From an uncultured Clostridiaceae bacterium (GTDB lineage Bacteria; Bacillota; Clostridia; TANB77; CAG-508): a DNA stretch of 8,533 nt. The notes beneath the pieces were generated by a model. It saw nothing but the letters and a program-made list of their open reading frames with translations. It had not been told where the DNA came from and did no database searches. Where the stretch lies: assembly GCA_958402495.1 (NCBI GenBank), contig CATXTS010000087.1:1-8533 (forward strand). The letters run 5' to 3'. Numbering within the stretch: position 1 is the stretch's first letter; every line of letters starts with the position of its first letter. Of the stretch, positions 1 through 5,238 are shown piece after piece. A program made the position numbers and the translations under genes.

Positions 1-5
1 TACCT

Positions 6-191
6 ATGCAAATAGATAAAAAAATGACAATAGGAGAACTTTTGGAAAAAGCTCCTGAAAAAGCAGAAATTTTATTAGAAGCAGGAATGCATTGTTTAGG
101 ATGTCCAGCATCACAAGCAGAGACCATAGAAGAGGCTTGTGAAGTACATGGAATAGATGTAGAAGAGATAATAAAAAAGCTAAATTCATAA
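6..191 (+). CDS. DUF1858 domain protein (small CxxC redox-type protein)
   Basis: The 61-residue product matches the DUF1858 family (hybrid-cluster-protein-associated disulfide domain) over its whole length. It has the typical opening MTIGELLEK at residues 7-15, the core GMHCLGCPAS with Cys30 and Cys33 as a CxxC pair, and the amphipathic tail ending VEEIIKKLN. Family members are short soluble proteins, either free-standing or fused to redox enzymes; a disulfide or metal-binding role is assumed from the cysteines and not proven. The ATG at 6 is chosen because homologues start a few residues before the MTIGE segment. Its ribosome site and promoter lie outside the window, so its upstream neighbour and operon are unknown. 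No clear terminator follows: an AT-only 7-bp hairpin (214-220/228-234) lacks a U-tract. Confidence 0.9.
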   Translation: MQIDKKMTIGELLEKAPEKAEILLEAGMHCLGCPASQAETIEEACEVHGIDVEEIIKKLNS

Positions 192-238
192 ATTTTCAAA
201 AAAAAATTACATTTTTTTCACAAAAAATGAAAAATCTA

Positions 239-267
239 TTGACAAATTAAAAAAAATAGTTTAAAAT
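239..267 (+). promoter_or_regulatory. Promoter of the tRNA-Lys-Glu-Thr operon
   Basis: TTGACA at 239-244 and TAAAAT at 262-267 are separated by 17 bases, a near-consensus sigma-A promoter. Transcription should begin near 274, about 42 bases before the first tRNA. The leader can form a 7-bp hairpin (278-284 with 292-298, including one G-U pair), probably removed during 5' processing. Confidence 0.8.
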
Positions 268-315
268 AAGGCTTGTGCTAACGTAAAACAAACGTTGGTA
301 ACGAGCTTGAAACTT

Positions 316-391
316 GGGTCATTAGCTCAGGTGGTAGAGCACTTGACTTTTAATCAAGTTGTCCGCGGTTCGAGTCCGCGATGGCTCACCA
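316..391 (+). tRNA. tRNA-Lys (anticodon TTT)
   Basis: A complete 76-base cloverleaf. The acceptor GGGTCAT pairs with ATGGCTC (with G-U pairs), the D arm has GCTC/GAGC, the anticodon stem CTTGA/TCAAG encloses loop CTTTTAA giving anticodon TTT, and the T arm is CGCGG-TTCGAGT-CCGCG. The discriminator is A and CCA is encoded (389-391). It is the first gene of a three-tRNA operon and reads AAA/AAG, heavily used codons in this AT-rich genome. Confidence 0.97.
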
Positions 392-396
392 ATTAG

Positions 397-425
397 CAAG
401 GATTTAGAAAAGCTCTAAATCCTTG
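397..425 (+). other. Strong hairpin between tRNA-Lys and tRNA-Glu
   Basis: CAAGGATTTAGA (397-408) is the exact reverse complement of TCTAAATCCTTG (414-425), giving a 12-bp perfect stem with a 5-base loop (AAAGC). A run of five T begins at 431, five bases after the stem, so it is at best a weak intrinsic terminator. It could attenuate transcription into the Glu and Thr genes or be a processing element between tRNAs. No promoter is visible between the hairpin and tRNA-Glu, so some readthrough is expected. Confidence 0.6.
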
Positions 426-437
426 GCAAATTTTTAT

Positions 438-512
438 GGCCCCGTGGTCAAGCGGTTAAGACATCGCCCTTTCACGGCGGAGACATGGGTTCGATTCCCG
501 TCGGGGTCACCA
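438..512 (+). tRNA. tRNA-Glu (anticodon TTC)
   Basis: A 75-base cloverleaf. The acceptor GGCCCCG pairs with CGGGGTC, the anticodon stem TCGCC/GGCGG encloses loop CTTTCAC giving anticodon TTC, and the T arm is ATGGG-TTCGATT-CCCGT. The discriminator is A and CCA is encoded (510-512). It is the second gene of the operon and lies only nine bases before tRNA-Thr, so the two must be separated by processing of one transcript. Confidence 0.97.
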
Positions 513-521
513 ACTTTATTT

Positions 522-597
<76 letters not shown>

Positions 598-603
598 TAA
601 CTT

Positions 604-638
604 AAAACCAGGTTTTCCATAGGATTGCCTGGTTTTTT
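604..638 (+). terminator. Intrinsic terminator of the tRNA operon
   Basis: AAAACCAGG (604-612) pairs with CCTGGTTTT (628-636), 9 bp, and runs directly into a T-run (633-638). It starts seven bases after tRNA-Thr. Confidence 0.85.
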
Positions 639-655
639 GTGTATCTAAATAGAAA

Positions 656-685
656 TTGACAAAATATTGGAAAAAAGAGTACAAT
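656..685 (+). promoter_or_regulatory. Promoter of the SDR gene
   Basis: TTGACA at 656-661 and TACAAT at 680-685 with an 18-base spacer. The Shine-Dalgarno AAGGAGA (694-700) lies so close that the 5' leader must be very short (transcript start near 692). Confidence 0.7.
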
Positions 686-709
686 AAAGGAAAAAGGAGA
701 TAAGAAAAT

Positions 710-1439
710 ATGTCAAAAGTTATTATTGTAACAGGTGGATCTAGGGGAATTGGTAAAACGATAGTAGAAACATTAGCCAAAGAGGGTTATCAAGTAATTT
801 TAAATTATTATCATTCTGAACAACAGGCAAAGCAAATACAAGAAGATTTAAAACGAAATGGTTTTTTGATAGAAATTTGGAAGGCAGATATTTCTAAGCA
901 AGAAGAAGTTAATCAAATGATAGAATATATAGAAAAGAAATATAAAAAAATAGATGTATTAATTAACAATGCGGGTATTGACCAATTTAAACTATTTACG
1001 GAGATTACAAAAGAAGATTGGTATACGATATTAGATACAAATTTAACGGCAGCTTTTTATACTTCTCAAAAAGTAGCAAAAAAAATGATAGGACAAAAAG
1101 AAGGTTGCATTATTAATATTTCTTCTATATGGGGAATAACAGGGGCTTCTTGTGAAGTACATTATTCCGTATCAAAAGCACGGTTTAGATGGAATGACAA
1201 AATCTTTAGCTAAAGAATTAGGTCCATCTAATATACGAGTAAATAGTATTGCACCGGGAATTATTCATACTAGAATGAATGAAAGATTAACGCCTGAAGA
1301 GATAGAGATGGTAAAAGCCAACATACCATTAGGAAGAATAGGAAAACCTGAATCTATTGCTAATTGTATAAAATGGCTAATAGAGGATGATTATACAACC
1401 GGTCAAGTCATTTCTATAAATGGTGGTTGGTATATATAA
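710..1439 (+). pseudogene. Frameshifted SDR oxidoreductase, probable EF-P 5-aminopentanone reductase (YmfI-like)
   Basis: Two overlapping frames together encode one short-chain dehydrogenase/reductase. The first frame (710-1213, 167 codons) has the NAD(P) motif TGGSRGIG (8-15), NNAG (86-89), active-site Asn111, Ser139 in SSIWG, and Tyr152-x3-Lys156. After Ala157 it runs into family-unlike residues (RFRWNDKIFS) and stops. The frame from 1182 continues with GLDGMTKSLAKELG, RVNSIAPG and the C-terminal GQVISINGGW, stopping at 1437-1439. Dropping one base, C1181, restores a 242-residue protein of normal family length. The SSIWG...GASCEV stretch and NGGW ending resemble YmfI, the reductase that completes the 5-aminopentanol modification of EF-P in Bacillus subtilis; FabG (3-oxoacyl-ACP reductase) is the main alternative. 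The lesion removes the rest of the substrate-binding half but leaves the catalytic residues. It may be real inactivation or a sequencing/assembly error. AAGGAGA precedes the ATG by nine bases. Confidence 0.85.
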
Positions 1440-1467
1440 AAAAACTGCTTATCTAAGCAGTTTTTTC
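1440..1467. terminator. Bidirectional terminator between SDR and CBM genes
   Basis: AAAAACTGCTT (1440-1450) and AAGCAGTTTTT (1455-1465) form an 11-bp stem with loop ATCT, flanked by a T-run on each strand. It begins one base after the SDR stop codon and lies a few bases beyond the stop of the convergent minus-strand gene, so it serves both. Confidence 0.88.
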
Positions 1468-1470
1468 TAT

Positions 1471-1950
1471 CTAATCTGTTACTTTTCTCTTATAATTTCC
1501 AGAAATGATTTTAGGGATATAGGTAATTAACTTATATACCGCTAATCGAATTTTTTTACTCCAAATATAACTTTTTCTTAAACCTTTATGCATAGTCATA
1601 CCTGTTTCTGGAGTTGTAATTAAAGAAAGTGAAGCTTCTTCTAATTCTGGTTCCACCTTTTCAATGGGGAAAGTAAAATTTTGACCGAAACAATTATCCC
1701 ATTCTCCATTTTCATTTTTAAAACATAGGTTTAAAGATTCATTTTCTCCTAAACCAATTTCACATTGAAAACCAAGGTCTGTTTTTTCCATTTTTATATC
1801 TTGTGCATTTTCCCAACTTGGTCCAAATCCGTAATGTAAATAAACTTCTGCTGAGTTAATTTGAAATAAATAACCAACATAAGAAATCTTTACAGTTGAA
1901 TTTTGTGTAAGTTTATCTGTATTAAAAAATATATTTTTAACTAATTCCAT
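1471..1950 (-). CDS. Small intracellular carbohydrate-binding protein (CBM25/53-like)
   Basis: The 159-residue product has a carbohydrate-binding module of the CBM25/CBM53 starch-binding type at about residues 15-97. It shows the typical strand AEVYLHYGFGPSWENA (34-49), a second block with LNLCFKNENGEWDN (73-86) and closing GQNFTFPI (89-96). Trp46 and Trp84 are candidate sugar-stacking residues. There is no signal peptide or membrane segment, so it should be cytoplasmic and might bind glycogen or another storage glucan; that ligand is inferred from the family. The C-terminal tail (about 125-156) is basic and amphipathic (IRLAVYKLITYIPKII) and matches nothing I know; it may contact a membrane or partner. 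AAGGAGAG (1957-1964) lies six bases before the ATG. It is downstream of the XRE regulator on the same strand (104-base gap) and has its own promoter. Confidence 0.78.
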   Translation of the reverse strand: MELVKNIFFNTDKLTQNSTVKISYVGYLFQINSAEVYLHYGFGPSWENAQDIKMEKTDLGFQCEIGLGENESLNLCFKNENGEWDNCFGQNFTFPIEKVEPELEEASLSLITTPETGMTMHKGLRKSYIWSKKIRLAVYKLITYIPKIISGNYKRKVTD

Positions 1951-1988
1951 GAATCTCTCTCCTTAAACTTTTATCTTTTGCAATACCT

Positions 1989-2017
1989 ATTATAGTATTA
2001 AAATTTGTAATATTCAA
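1989..2017 (-). promoter_or_regulatory. Promoter of the CBM gene
   Basis: Read on the minus strand: TTGAAT (2012-2017) and TATAAT (1989-1994) separated by 17 bases. Transcription should start near 1982, leaving a leader of about 30 bases that contains the strong AAGGAGAG site. Confidence 0.7.
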
Positions 2018-2021
2018 GTGG

Positions 2022-2044
2022 TTTTTGATATTTTTTATCAAAAA
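2022..2044. promoter_or_regulatory. Perfect inverted repeat upstream of the CBM promoter (possible operator)
   Basis: TTTTTGATA (2022-2030) and TATCAAAAA (2036-2044) are exact reverse complements around five T. Neither strand has a T-run after the stem, so it is not a classical terminator. It lies four bases upstream of the -35 box of the CBM promoter, where a regulator would bind. The adjacent XRE regulator is the obvious candidate. The repeat is A/T-rich, so a chance palindrome cannot be excluded. Confidence 0.4.
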
Positions 2045-2054
2045 ATGGTAAATA

Positions 2055-2630
2055 TTATTTGGAAGGATTTAAAACTCTGCCAATAATAGTAAAATTATCA
2101 TTCTCAGATAAGTCAATATCTGAATAAGCCTTATTATCACAACGTAAAACTAATTTATCTTTGCGAATAATAAATCTTCTAATTAATAACTGTCCATTTA
2201 ATTCAAATAAGCCAATATCCTTATTATCTAAAAGTGTATTGAATTCCACAAATCCATAACTACCCTTAATAAAAAAAGGTTCCATAGTATCATCTGGTAT
2301 TTTCACAGCAATAGAAGCATTTGGAATAGTAGATGGACATTCTATAAAGTTATCTAAACAATCTACAGCTAATACTTTATTATAAGAAATATGATTACTC
2401 CATTTATACCTTTTATGCTCATCTGTAATTTCTTTATCATAGGTATACATGAGTGGTTGACAGGGTACATCTAAAGCTTTACAAATACTTCTTAAAGCTT
2501 TGTGACTAGGATGTCTATCTCCTTTTTCAATATGGGATAAATGTCCAATATTAATACCTGTTTTCCTAGATACATCTACTTTTGTAATATGTTTTTCTTT
2601 TCTGATTTTGGAAATCATACTTCCTAACAT
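2055..2630 (-). CDS. XRE-family regulator with degenerate S24/LexA-like domain
   Basis: The product is 191 residues from the ATG at 2630. Residues about 4-58 form an XRE/Cro-type helix-turn-helix (SKIRKEKHITKVDVSRKTGI, then HLSHIEKGDRHPSHKAL). Residues about 105-187 match the S24/LexA C-terminal fold: IPDDTMEPFFIKG, then DIGLFELNGQLLIRRF, then LRCDNKAY and FTIIGRVL. In self-cleaving members the first motif is DSMEP with a nucleophilic Ser, and the second holds a general-base Lys. Here these positions are Thr115 and Arg151, so autoproteolysis is unlikely and the domain probably only dimerises or senses a ligand. The ATG is preferred over the TTG at 2651 because AAAGAGGT (2638-2645) lies seven bases before it and nothing precedes the TTG. 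No phage genes are nearby. It is divergent from the VanW gene and upstream of the CBM gene on the same strand, so control of the latter is a reasonable inference. Confidence 0.85.
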   Translation of the reverse strand: MLGSMISKIRKEKHITKVDVSRKTGINIGHLSHIEKGDRHPSHKALRSICKALDVPCQPLMYTYDKEITDEHKRYKWSNHISYNKVLAVDCLDNFIECPSTIPNASIAVKIPDDTMEPFFIKGSYGFVEFNTLLDNKDIGLFELNGQLLIRRFIIRKDKLVLRCDNKAYSDIDLSENDNFTIIGRVLNPSK

Positions 2631-2637
2631 AAAATCT

Positions 2638-2645
2638 ACCTCTTT
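2638..2645 (-). promoter_or_regulatory. Ribosome binding site fixing the XRE gene start
   Basis: AAAGAGGT on the minus strand, seven bases before the ATG at 2630. It overlaps the codons that would follow the upstream TTG, so it supports the shorter 191-residue protein. Confidence 0.7.
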
Positions 2646-2662
2646 CGCCAATATTTTTAATC

Positions 2663-2691
2663 ATTATATATAAAAAAAGAAAGTTTGTCCA
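2663..2691 (-). promoter_or_regulatory. Promoter of the XRE regulator gene
   Basis: Read on the minus strand: TGGACA (2686-2691) and TATAAT (2663-2668) with a 17-base spacer. Transcription would start near 2656, giving a short leader of about 25 bases that contains the ribosome site. Confidence 0.65.
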
Positions 2692-2753
2692 TAAATACAG
2701 GGAAAAAAACAAAAAAATTAAGAAAAAGGTCAAATATTAGAAAAAAGAATAGA

Positions 2754-2788
2754 TTGTAAAACAAAAAAAAATATGGTAGGATGATAAT
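2754..2788 (+). promoter_or_regulatory. Possible promoter region of the VanW gene
   Basis: The region before the gene is nearly pure A/T and has no consensus promoter. TTGTAA (2754-2759) with TAGGAT (2777-2782) has a 17-base spacer; GATAAT (2783-2788) is a better -10 but lacks a well-placed -35. Either could serve, so the call is tentative. Confidence 0.35.
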
Positions 2789-2850
2789 AGGAAACAAATT
2801 ACTAACATATATATAACTATAAAAAATAGAAACAAAAGAAAGGAAAAAAG

Positions 2851-4446
2851 ATGCCAACATTGAATACAGAAAAGAAAAATAAACAGCTATCTAAAAAAAT
2901 ATGGATTTTAAGCGTATTAGTCATTATCTTAATGGTCATGTTCTTTTCCATCATATTTGCTTTAATGCATATGGGAAATACGAATATTTTACATGGTATA
3001 CAAATACAAGGAATAGATGTATCTGGATTAAATAGGGAGCAAGCCAAAGAAAAAATACAACAGTGGTATCAAGATACCATTTTACAAGATATAACTATAC
3101 AATATAAGGAATTAAATGAAACCATTAATATAGAAACGTTAAATCCTCATATAGAAATAGAAGAAGCGGTAGAAGAAGCTTATAAGATTGGGAGAACAGG
3201 TAACATTGTCCAAAATAATTATAGTATTTTAATAGCTATGTTATGGACTAAAAACATACCAATTCATATTACAATAGATGAAGAAATATTAAATAAAAGA
3301 ATAAAAGAAGTAAGTGCAAAACTACCAGGTGCTATTATACAAAATAATTACTATATTGAAGATACCAATTTAATCATAAAAAAAGGAATCAATGGTATTC
3401 AAATAAAAGAAGAGGAATTACAACAAAAAATAAAAGAACAAATAACAAAAACAGATAAAAATATAGTTATTCCAGTAGAAAATGCTAGTCCAAAAGCTAT
3501 CAATATAGAGAAAATTCATGATGAAATTTATAAAGAACCACAAGATGCTTATGTATCACAAAATCCAGTAGAAGTTCATCCACATGTAAATGGAATAGAT
3601 TTTGCAATTAGTATGGAAGAGGCGAAACAACTATTATTAGAAGAAAAAGAAGAATACAGCATTCCTTTAAAAATTACGGTACCAGAGAAAACAACACAAA
3701 AACTTGGGTCAGAGGCATTTCCTACTTTATTAGGAGAATATACAACCATTTATGATATTAGTAATAAAAATAGGAGTATTAATTTAGGTCTTGCATCAGA
3801 TAAAATTAATGGGACGATTGTACTACCGGGGGAAACCTTTTCATACAATAAAACTGTAGGAGAAAGGACTATAGCACAAGGATATAAAGAGGCCGCAATT
3901 TATGCAGGAGGAAAAGTAGTTGATGGTATTGGTGGTGGTATTTGTCAACTATCTTCAACCTTATATAATACGGTATTATATGCTAACTTAGAAATTGTTA
4001 GTAGAACAAACCATAGATTTTTAACTTCTTATGTACCAACAGGAAGAGATGCTACGGTATCTTGGGGAACGATAGATTTTAAATTCAAGAATACAAGGAC
4101 ATATCCTATTAAAATAGTTTCTTCTGTAAAAAATGGTGTGGTTAAGATTGGTATTTATGGCATTCAAGAAGAAAAAGAATATCAAGTAACCATTCAAAGT
4201 ACAGTAACAGAGACAATTCCATATACTACAAATTATATAGAAGACGATACTTTAGACAAGGGAACACAAATAATTGAACAAAATGGAGCTAATGGAGCTA
4301 AAAGTATAACCTATAAAATAGTTACGTATAATGGAATTGAAGTTTCTAGGAGTGTACTATCGAATGATACCTATAGTCCATTAGAAAAAATTATTAGAAA
4401 AGGTGTAAAAGAAGATAAGCCAGTTGTGGAAAATACAATAAGTTAA
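2851..4446 (+). CDS. Membrane-anchored VanW-family protein with G5 domain
   Basis: The 531-residue product has a basic N-terminus and one hydrophobic segment at about 16-39 without a clear cleavage site, so it is probably anchored in the membrane with the rest outside. Next come putative peptidoglycan-binding domains (PF12229-like) at about 50-280, beginning GIQIQGIDVSGL; the VanW domain at about 309-418 with NLGLASDKINGT, GETFSYN, the core GIGGGICQLSSTLYN (Cys365) and NHR (His388); and a C-terminal G5-type domain at about 443-518. This is the standard architecture of large VanW proteins in Clostridia. VanW is named from vancomycin-resistance clusters, but its activity is not established; this context shows no van genes, so a cell-envelope role is inferred and resistance is not. 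AAAGGA lies six bases before the ATG. The gene stands alone, with its own terminator. Confidence 0.92.
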   Translation: MPTLNTEKKNKQLSKKIWILSVLVIILMVMFFSIIFALMHMGNTNILHGIQIQGIDVSGLNREQAKEKIQQWYQDTILQDITIQYKELNETINIETLNPHIEIEEAVEEAYKIGRTGNIVQNNYSILIAMLWTKNIPIHITIDEEILNKRIKEVSAKLPGAIIQNNYYIEDTNLIIKKGINGIQIKEEELQQKIKEQITKTDKNIVIPVENASPKAINIEKIHDEIYKEPQDAYVSQNPVEVHPHVNGIDFAISMEEAKQLLLEEKEEYSIPLKITVPEKTTQKLGSEAFPTLLGEYTTIYDISNKNRSINLGLASDKINGTIVLPGETFSYNKTVGERTIAQGYKEAAIYAGGKVVDGIGGGICQLSSTLYNTVLYANLEIVSRTNHRFLTSYVPTGRDATVSWGTIDFKFKNTRTYPIKIVSSVKNGVVKIGIYGIQEEKEYQVTIQSTVTETIPYTTNYIEDDTLDKGTQIIEQNGANGAKSITYKIVTYNGIEVSRSVLSNDTYSPLEKIIRKGVKEDKPVVENTIS

Positions 4447-4477
4447 AAAAAGAAGCTATATTTTATGGCTTCTTTTT
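4447..4477 (+). terminator. Terminator of the VanW gene
   Basis: AAAAAGAAGC (4447-4456) pairs with GCTTCTTTTT (4468-4477); the stem extends inward by three more pairs around loop ATTTT. It starts directly after the TAA stop codon and ends in a T-run. Confidence 0.85.
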
Positions 4478-4502
4478 CTGAACGAAAAAGAGAGGAAAGC
4501 TA

Positions 4503-4531
4503 TTGACAAGCCACATTATCCGTATTATAAT
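4503..4531 (+). promoter_or_regulatory. Promoter of tRNA-Lys(CTT)
   Basis: TTGACA (4503-4508) and TATAAT (4526-4531), both perfect consensus, with a 17-base spacer. Transcription should start near 4538, about 16 bases before the tRNA. It is the strongest promoter by consensus in the window. Confidence 0.9.
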
Positions 4532-4553
4532 AATAAAAGTTTCAAAAAAATAT

Positions 4554-4629
4554 GCACCACTAGCTCAGTTGGTAGAGCAGCTGACTCTTAATCAGAAGGT
4601 CCGGGGTTCGACCCCCCGGTGGTGCACCA
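4554..4629 (+). tRNA. tRNA-Lys (anticodon CTT)
   Basis: A 76-base cloverleaf. The acceptor GCACCAC pairs perfectly with GTGGTGC, the D arm is GCTC/GAGC, the anticodon loop CTCTTAA gives anticodon CTT, and the T arm is CGGGG-TTCGACC-CCCCG. The discriminator is A and CCA is encoded (4627-4629). The outermost anticodon-stem pair is a G-A mismatch. It is a single-gene unit and reads AAG, complementing the tRNA-Lys(TTT) at the left of the window. Confidence 0.96.
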
Positions 4630-4634
4630 AAACG

Positions 4635-4657
4635 GTACTTTTAAAGTACTTTTTTTG
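4635..4657 (+). terminator. Terminator of tRNA-Lys(CTT)
   Basis: GTACT (4635-4639) pairs with AGTAC (4645-4649) around TTTAA, followed by eight T (4650-4657). The stem is short, but the T-run is long and the position right after the tRNA fits. Confidence 0.75.
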
Positions 4658-4672
4658 AAAAAATGAAATAAT

Positions 4673-4706
4673 TAATGGGGAGGAAATAGTAATTTCCTCC
4701 CCATTA
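4673..4706. terminator. Strong terminator hairpin of the 92-residue gene
   Basis: The left arm 4673-4686 (core GGGGAGGAAA) is an exact reverse complement of 4693-4706 (core TTTCCTCCCC), 14 bp around TAGTAA. On the minus strand it is followed by a T-rich tract (ATTATTTCATTTTTT), so it ends the minus-strand gene whose stop is at 4728. It could also back up the tRNA terminator from the other side. Confidence 0.75.
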
Positions 4707-4727
4707 TGTTTAAAAGCTACATTTCAT

Positions 4728-5006
4728 TTAAGAAAACAGATGATTCAAGAAGTCTGCAAAATCTGGGATATCCGACTCTTTGCAAGAATGCTCATTAGTG
4801 TCCGCATCAACGCGAATGCCCATTAAATTCACCAAGCTGAGAACCCTTATAAGTTGTCCTTCATCGCAATTTACAAAAACGAAATGCCCATGAATATGGT
4901 CGGGTGTTAAATCTACCCGTGCGATTTGTTCGTTTCCTTTAGTAAAAATACGTAAAGAAGGAACTTCATCCATTTTTGTGCGTAACTTTAAAATAAATTC
5001 ACCCAT
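4728..5006 (-). CDS. Unrecognised 92-residue protein, higher G+C than neighbours
   Basis: I do not recognise this product. The ATG at 5006 is chosen over the one at 5021 because GAGG lies seven bases before it and nothing resembling a ribosome site precedes the other. The protein looks soluble and globular: a basic start (EFILKLRTKMDE), a mixed beta-like middle (LRIFTKGNEQIARVDLT, then HIHGHFVFVNCDEGQLIRVL), and an acidic C-terminus (DIPDFADFLNHLF). It has two cysteines (in VNCDEG and HSCKES) and three histidines in the middle and tail, but no CxxC or known motif, signal peptide or membrane helix. The coding sequence is about 40% G+C by my count over 4741-4980, against about 25-30% in neighbours, and uses codons such as GCG, CGC and CTG; that suggests transfer or strong conservation. 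Ribosome site, own terminator and clean ends argue that it is a real gene. It is divergent from the CorA gene. Confidence 0.7.
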   Translation of the reverse strand: MGEFILKLRTKMDEVPSLRIFTKGNEQIARVDLTPDHIHGHFVFVNCDEGQLIRVLSLVNLMGIRVDADTNEHSCKESDIPDFADFLNHLFS

Positions 5007-5012
5007 AGCTTT

Positions 5013-5017
5013 ACCTC
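5013..5017 (-). promoter_or_regulatory. Ribosome binding site fixing the 92-residue gene start
   Basis: GAGGT on the minus strand, whose GAGG core (5014-5017) lies seven bases before the ATG at 5006. It falls inside the codons that would follow the ATG at 5021, so it supports the shorter protein. Confidence 0.6.
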
Positions 5018-5050
5018 GCATGGTTTCTCGTCAATATGACGGCAACAAAG

Positions 5051-5079
5051 TTTATGTAACTAAAGTTAGTATACATAAA
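5051..5079. promoter_or_regulatory. Operator-like imperfect palindrome (element copies 1 and 2)
   Basis: TTTATGTAACTAA (5051-5063) is followed two bases later by TTAGTATACATAAA (5066-5079), the reverse complement apart from one inserted base. A possible minus-strand -10 box TATACT (5068-5073) for the 92-residue gene lies inside the second half, so a bound regulator would block that promoter. A clear -35 box is not visible. Confidence 0.5.
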
Positions 5080-5122
5080 TAAAAATGAAAAAGAAATAAA
5101 ATCGAAAATAAATAATAATATA

Positions 5123-5135
5123 TTAGTTACATAAA
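5123..5135. repeat. Third copy of the TTAGTTACATAAA element
   Basis: TTAGTTACATAAA is the exact reverse complement of 5051-5063 and matches 5066-5079 in the same orientation with one base missing. It lies 59 bases from copy 1 and 43 bases upstream of the CorA -35 box, so the set sits between two divergent genes. Confidence 0.55.
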
Positions 5136-5178
5136 ACAGATAAAGAAAACATTTATATAGTTAAAAAAGCTATAAGTA

Positions 5179-5207
5179 TTGCATTATACGGGAAATAGGC
5201 ATATAAT
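5179..5207 (+). promoter_or_regulatory. Promoter of the CorA gene
   Basis: TTGCAT (5179-5184) and TATAAT (5202-5207) with a 17-base spacer. Transcription should start near 5214, giving a leader of about 25 bases with the ribosome site AGGGGTGAG. The TTG at 5179 is therefore promoter sequence and cannot be the start codon. Confidence 0.7.
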
Positions 5208-5238
5208 AAAAAGACGAAGGAAAAAAGGGGTGAGTCAA

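Noticed and set aside
214..234. AT-only hairpin after the DUF1858 gene as a terminator
   Set aside because: The 7-bp stem (TTTTTCA/TGAAAAA) has no following T-run on either strand and could be chance in this composition.
1152..1439. Separate 95-codon plus-strand gene starting at the ATG at 1152
   Set aside because: It is the C-terminal half of the SDR in the shifted frame. It has no ribosome site, and its first ten codons are out-of-frame reading of the upstream half.
2657..3047. Minus-strand open frames of 67 and 76 codons
   Set aside because: They are Phe/Leu/Ile-rich readings of A-rich DNA antisense to the VanW gene start and its leader, with no ribosome sites.
2851..4446. Vancomycin-resistance determinant
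   Set aside because: VanW/G5 proteins are common in Clostridia outside van clusters, and no vanH, vanA/B, vanX or vanR/S gene is in the window.
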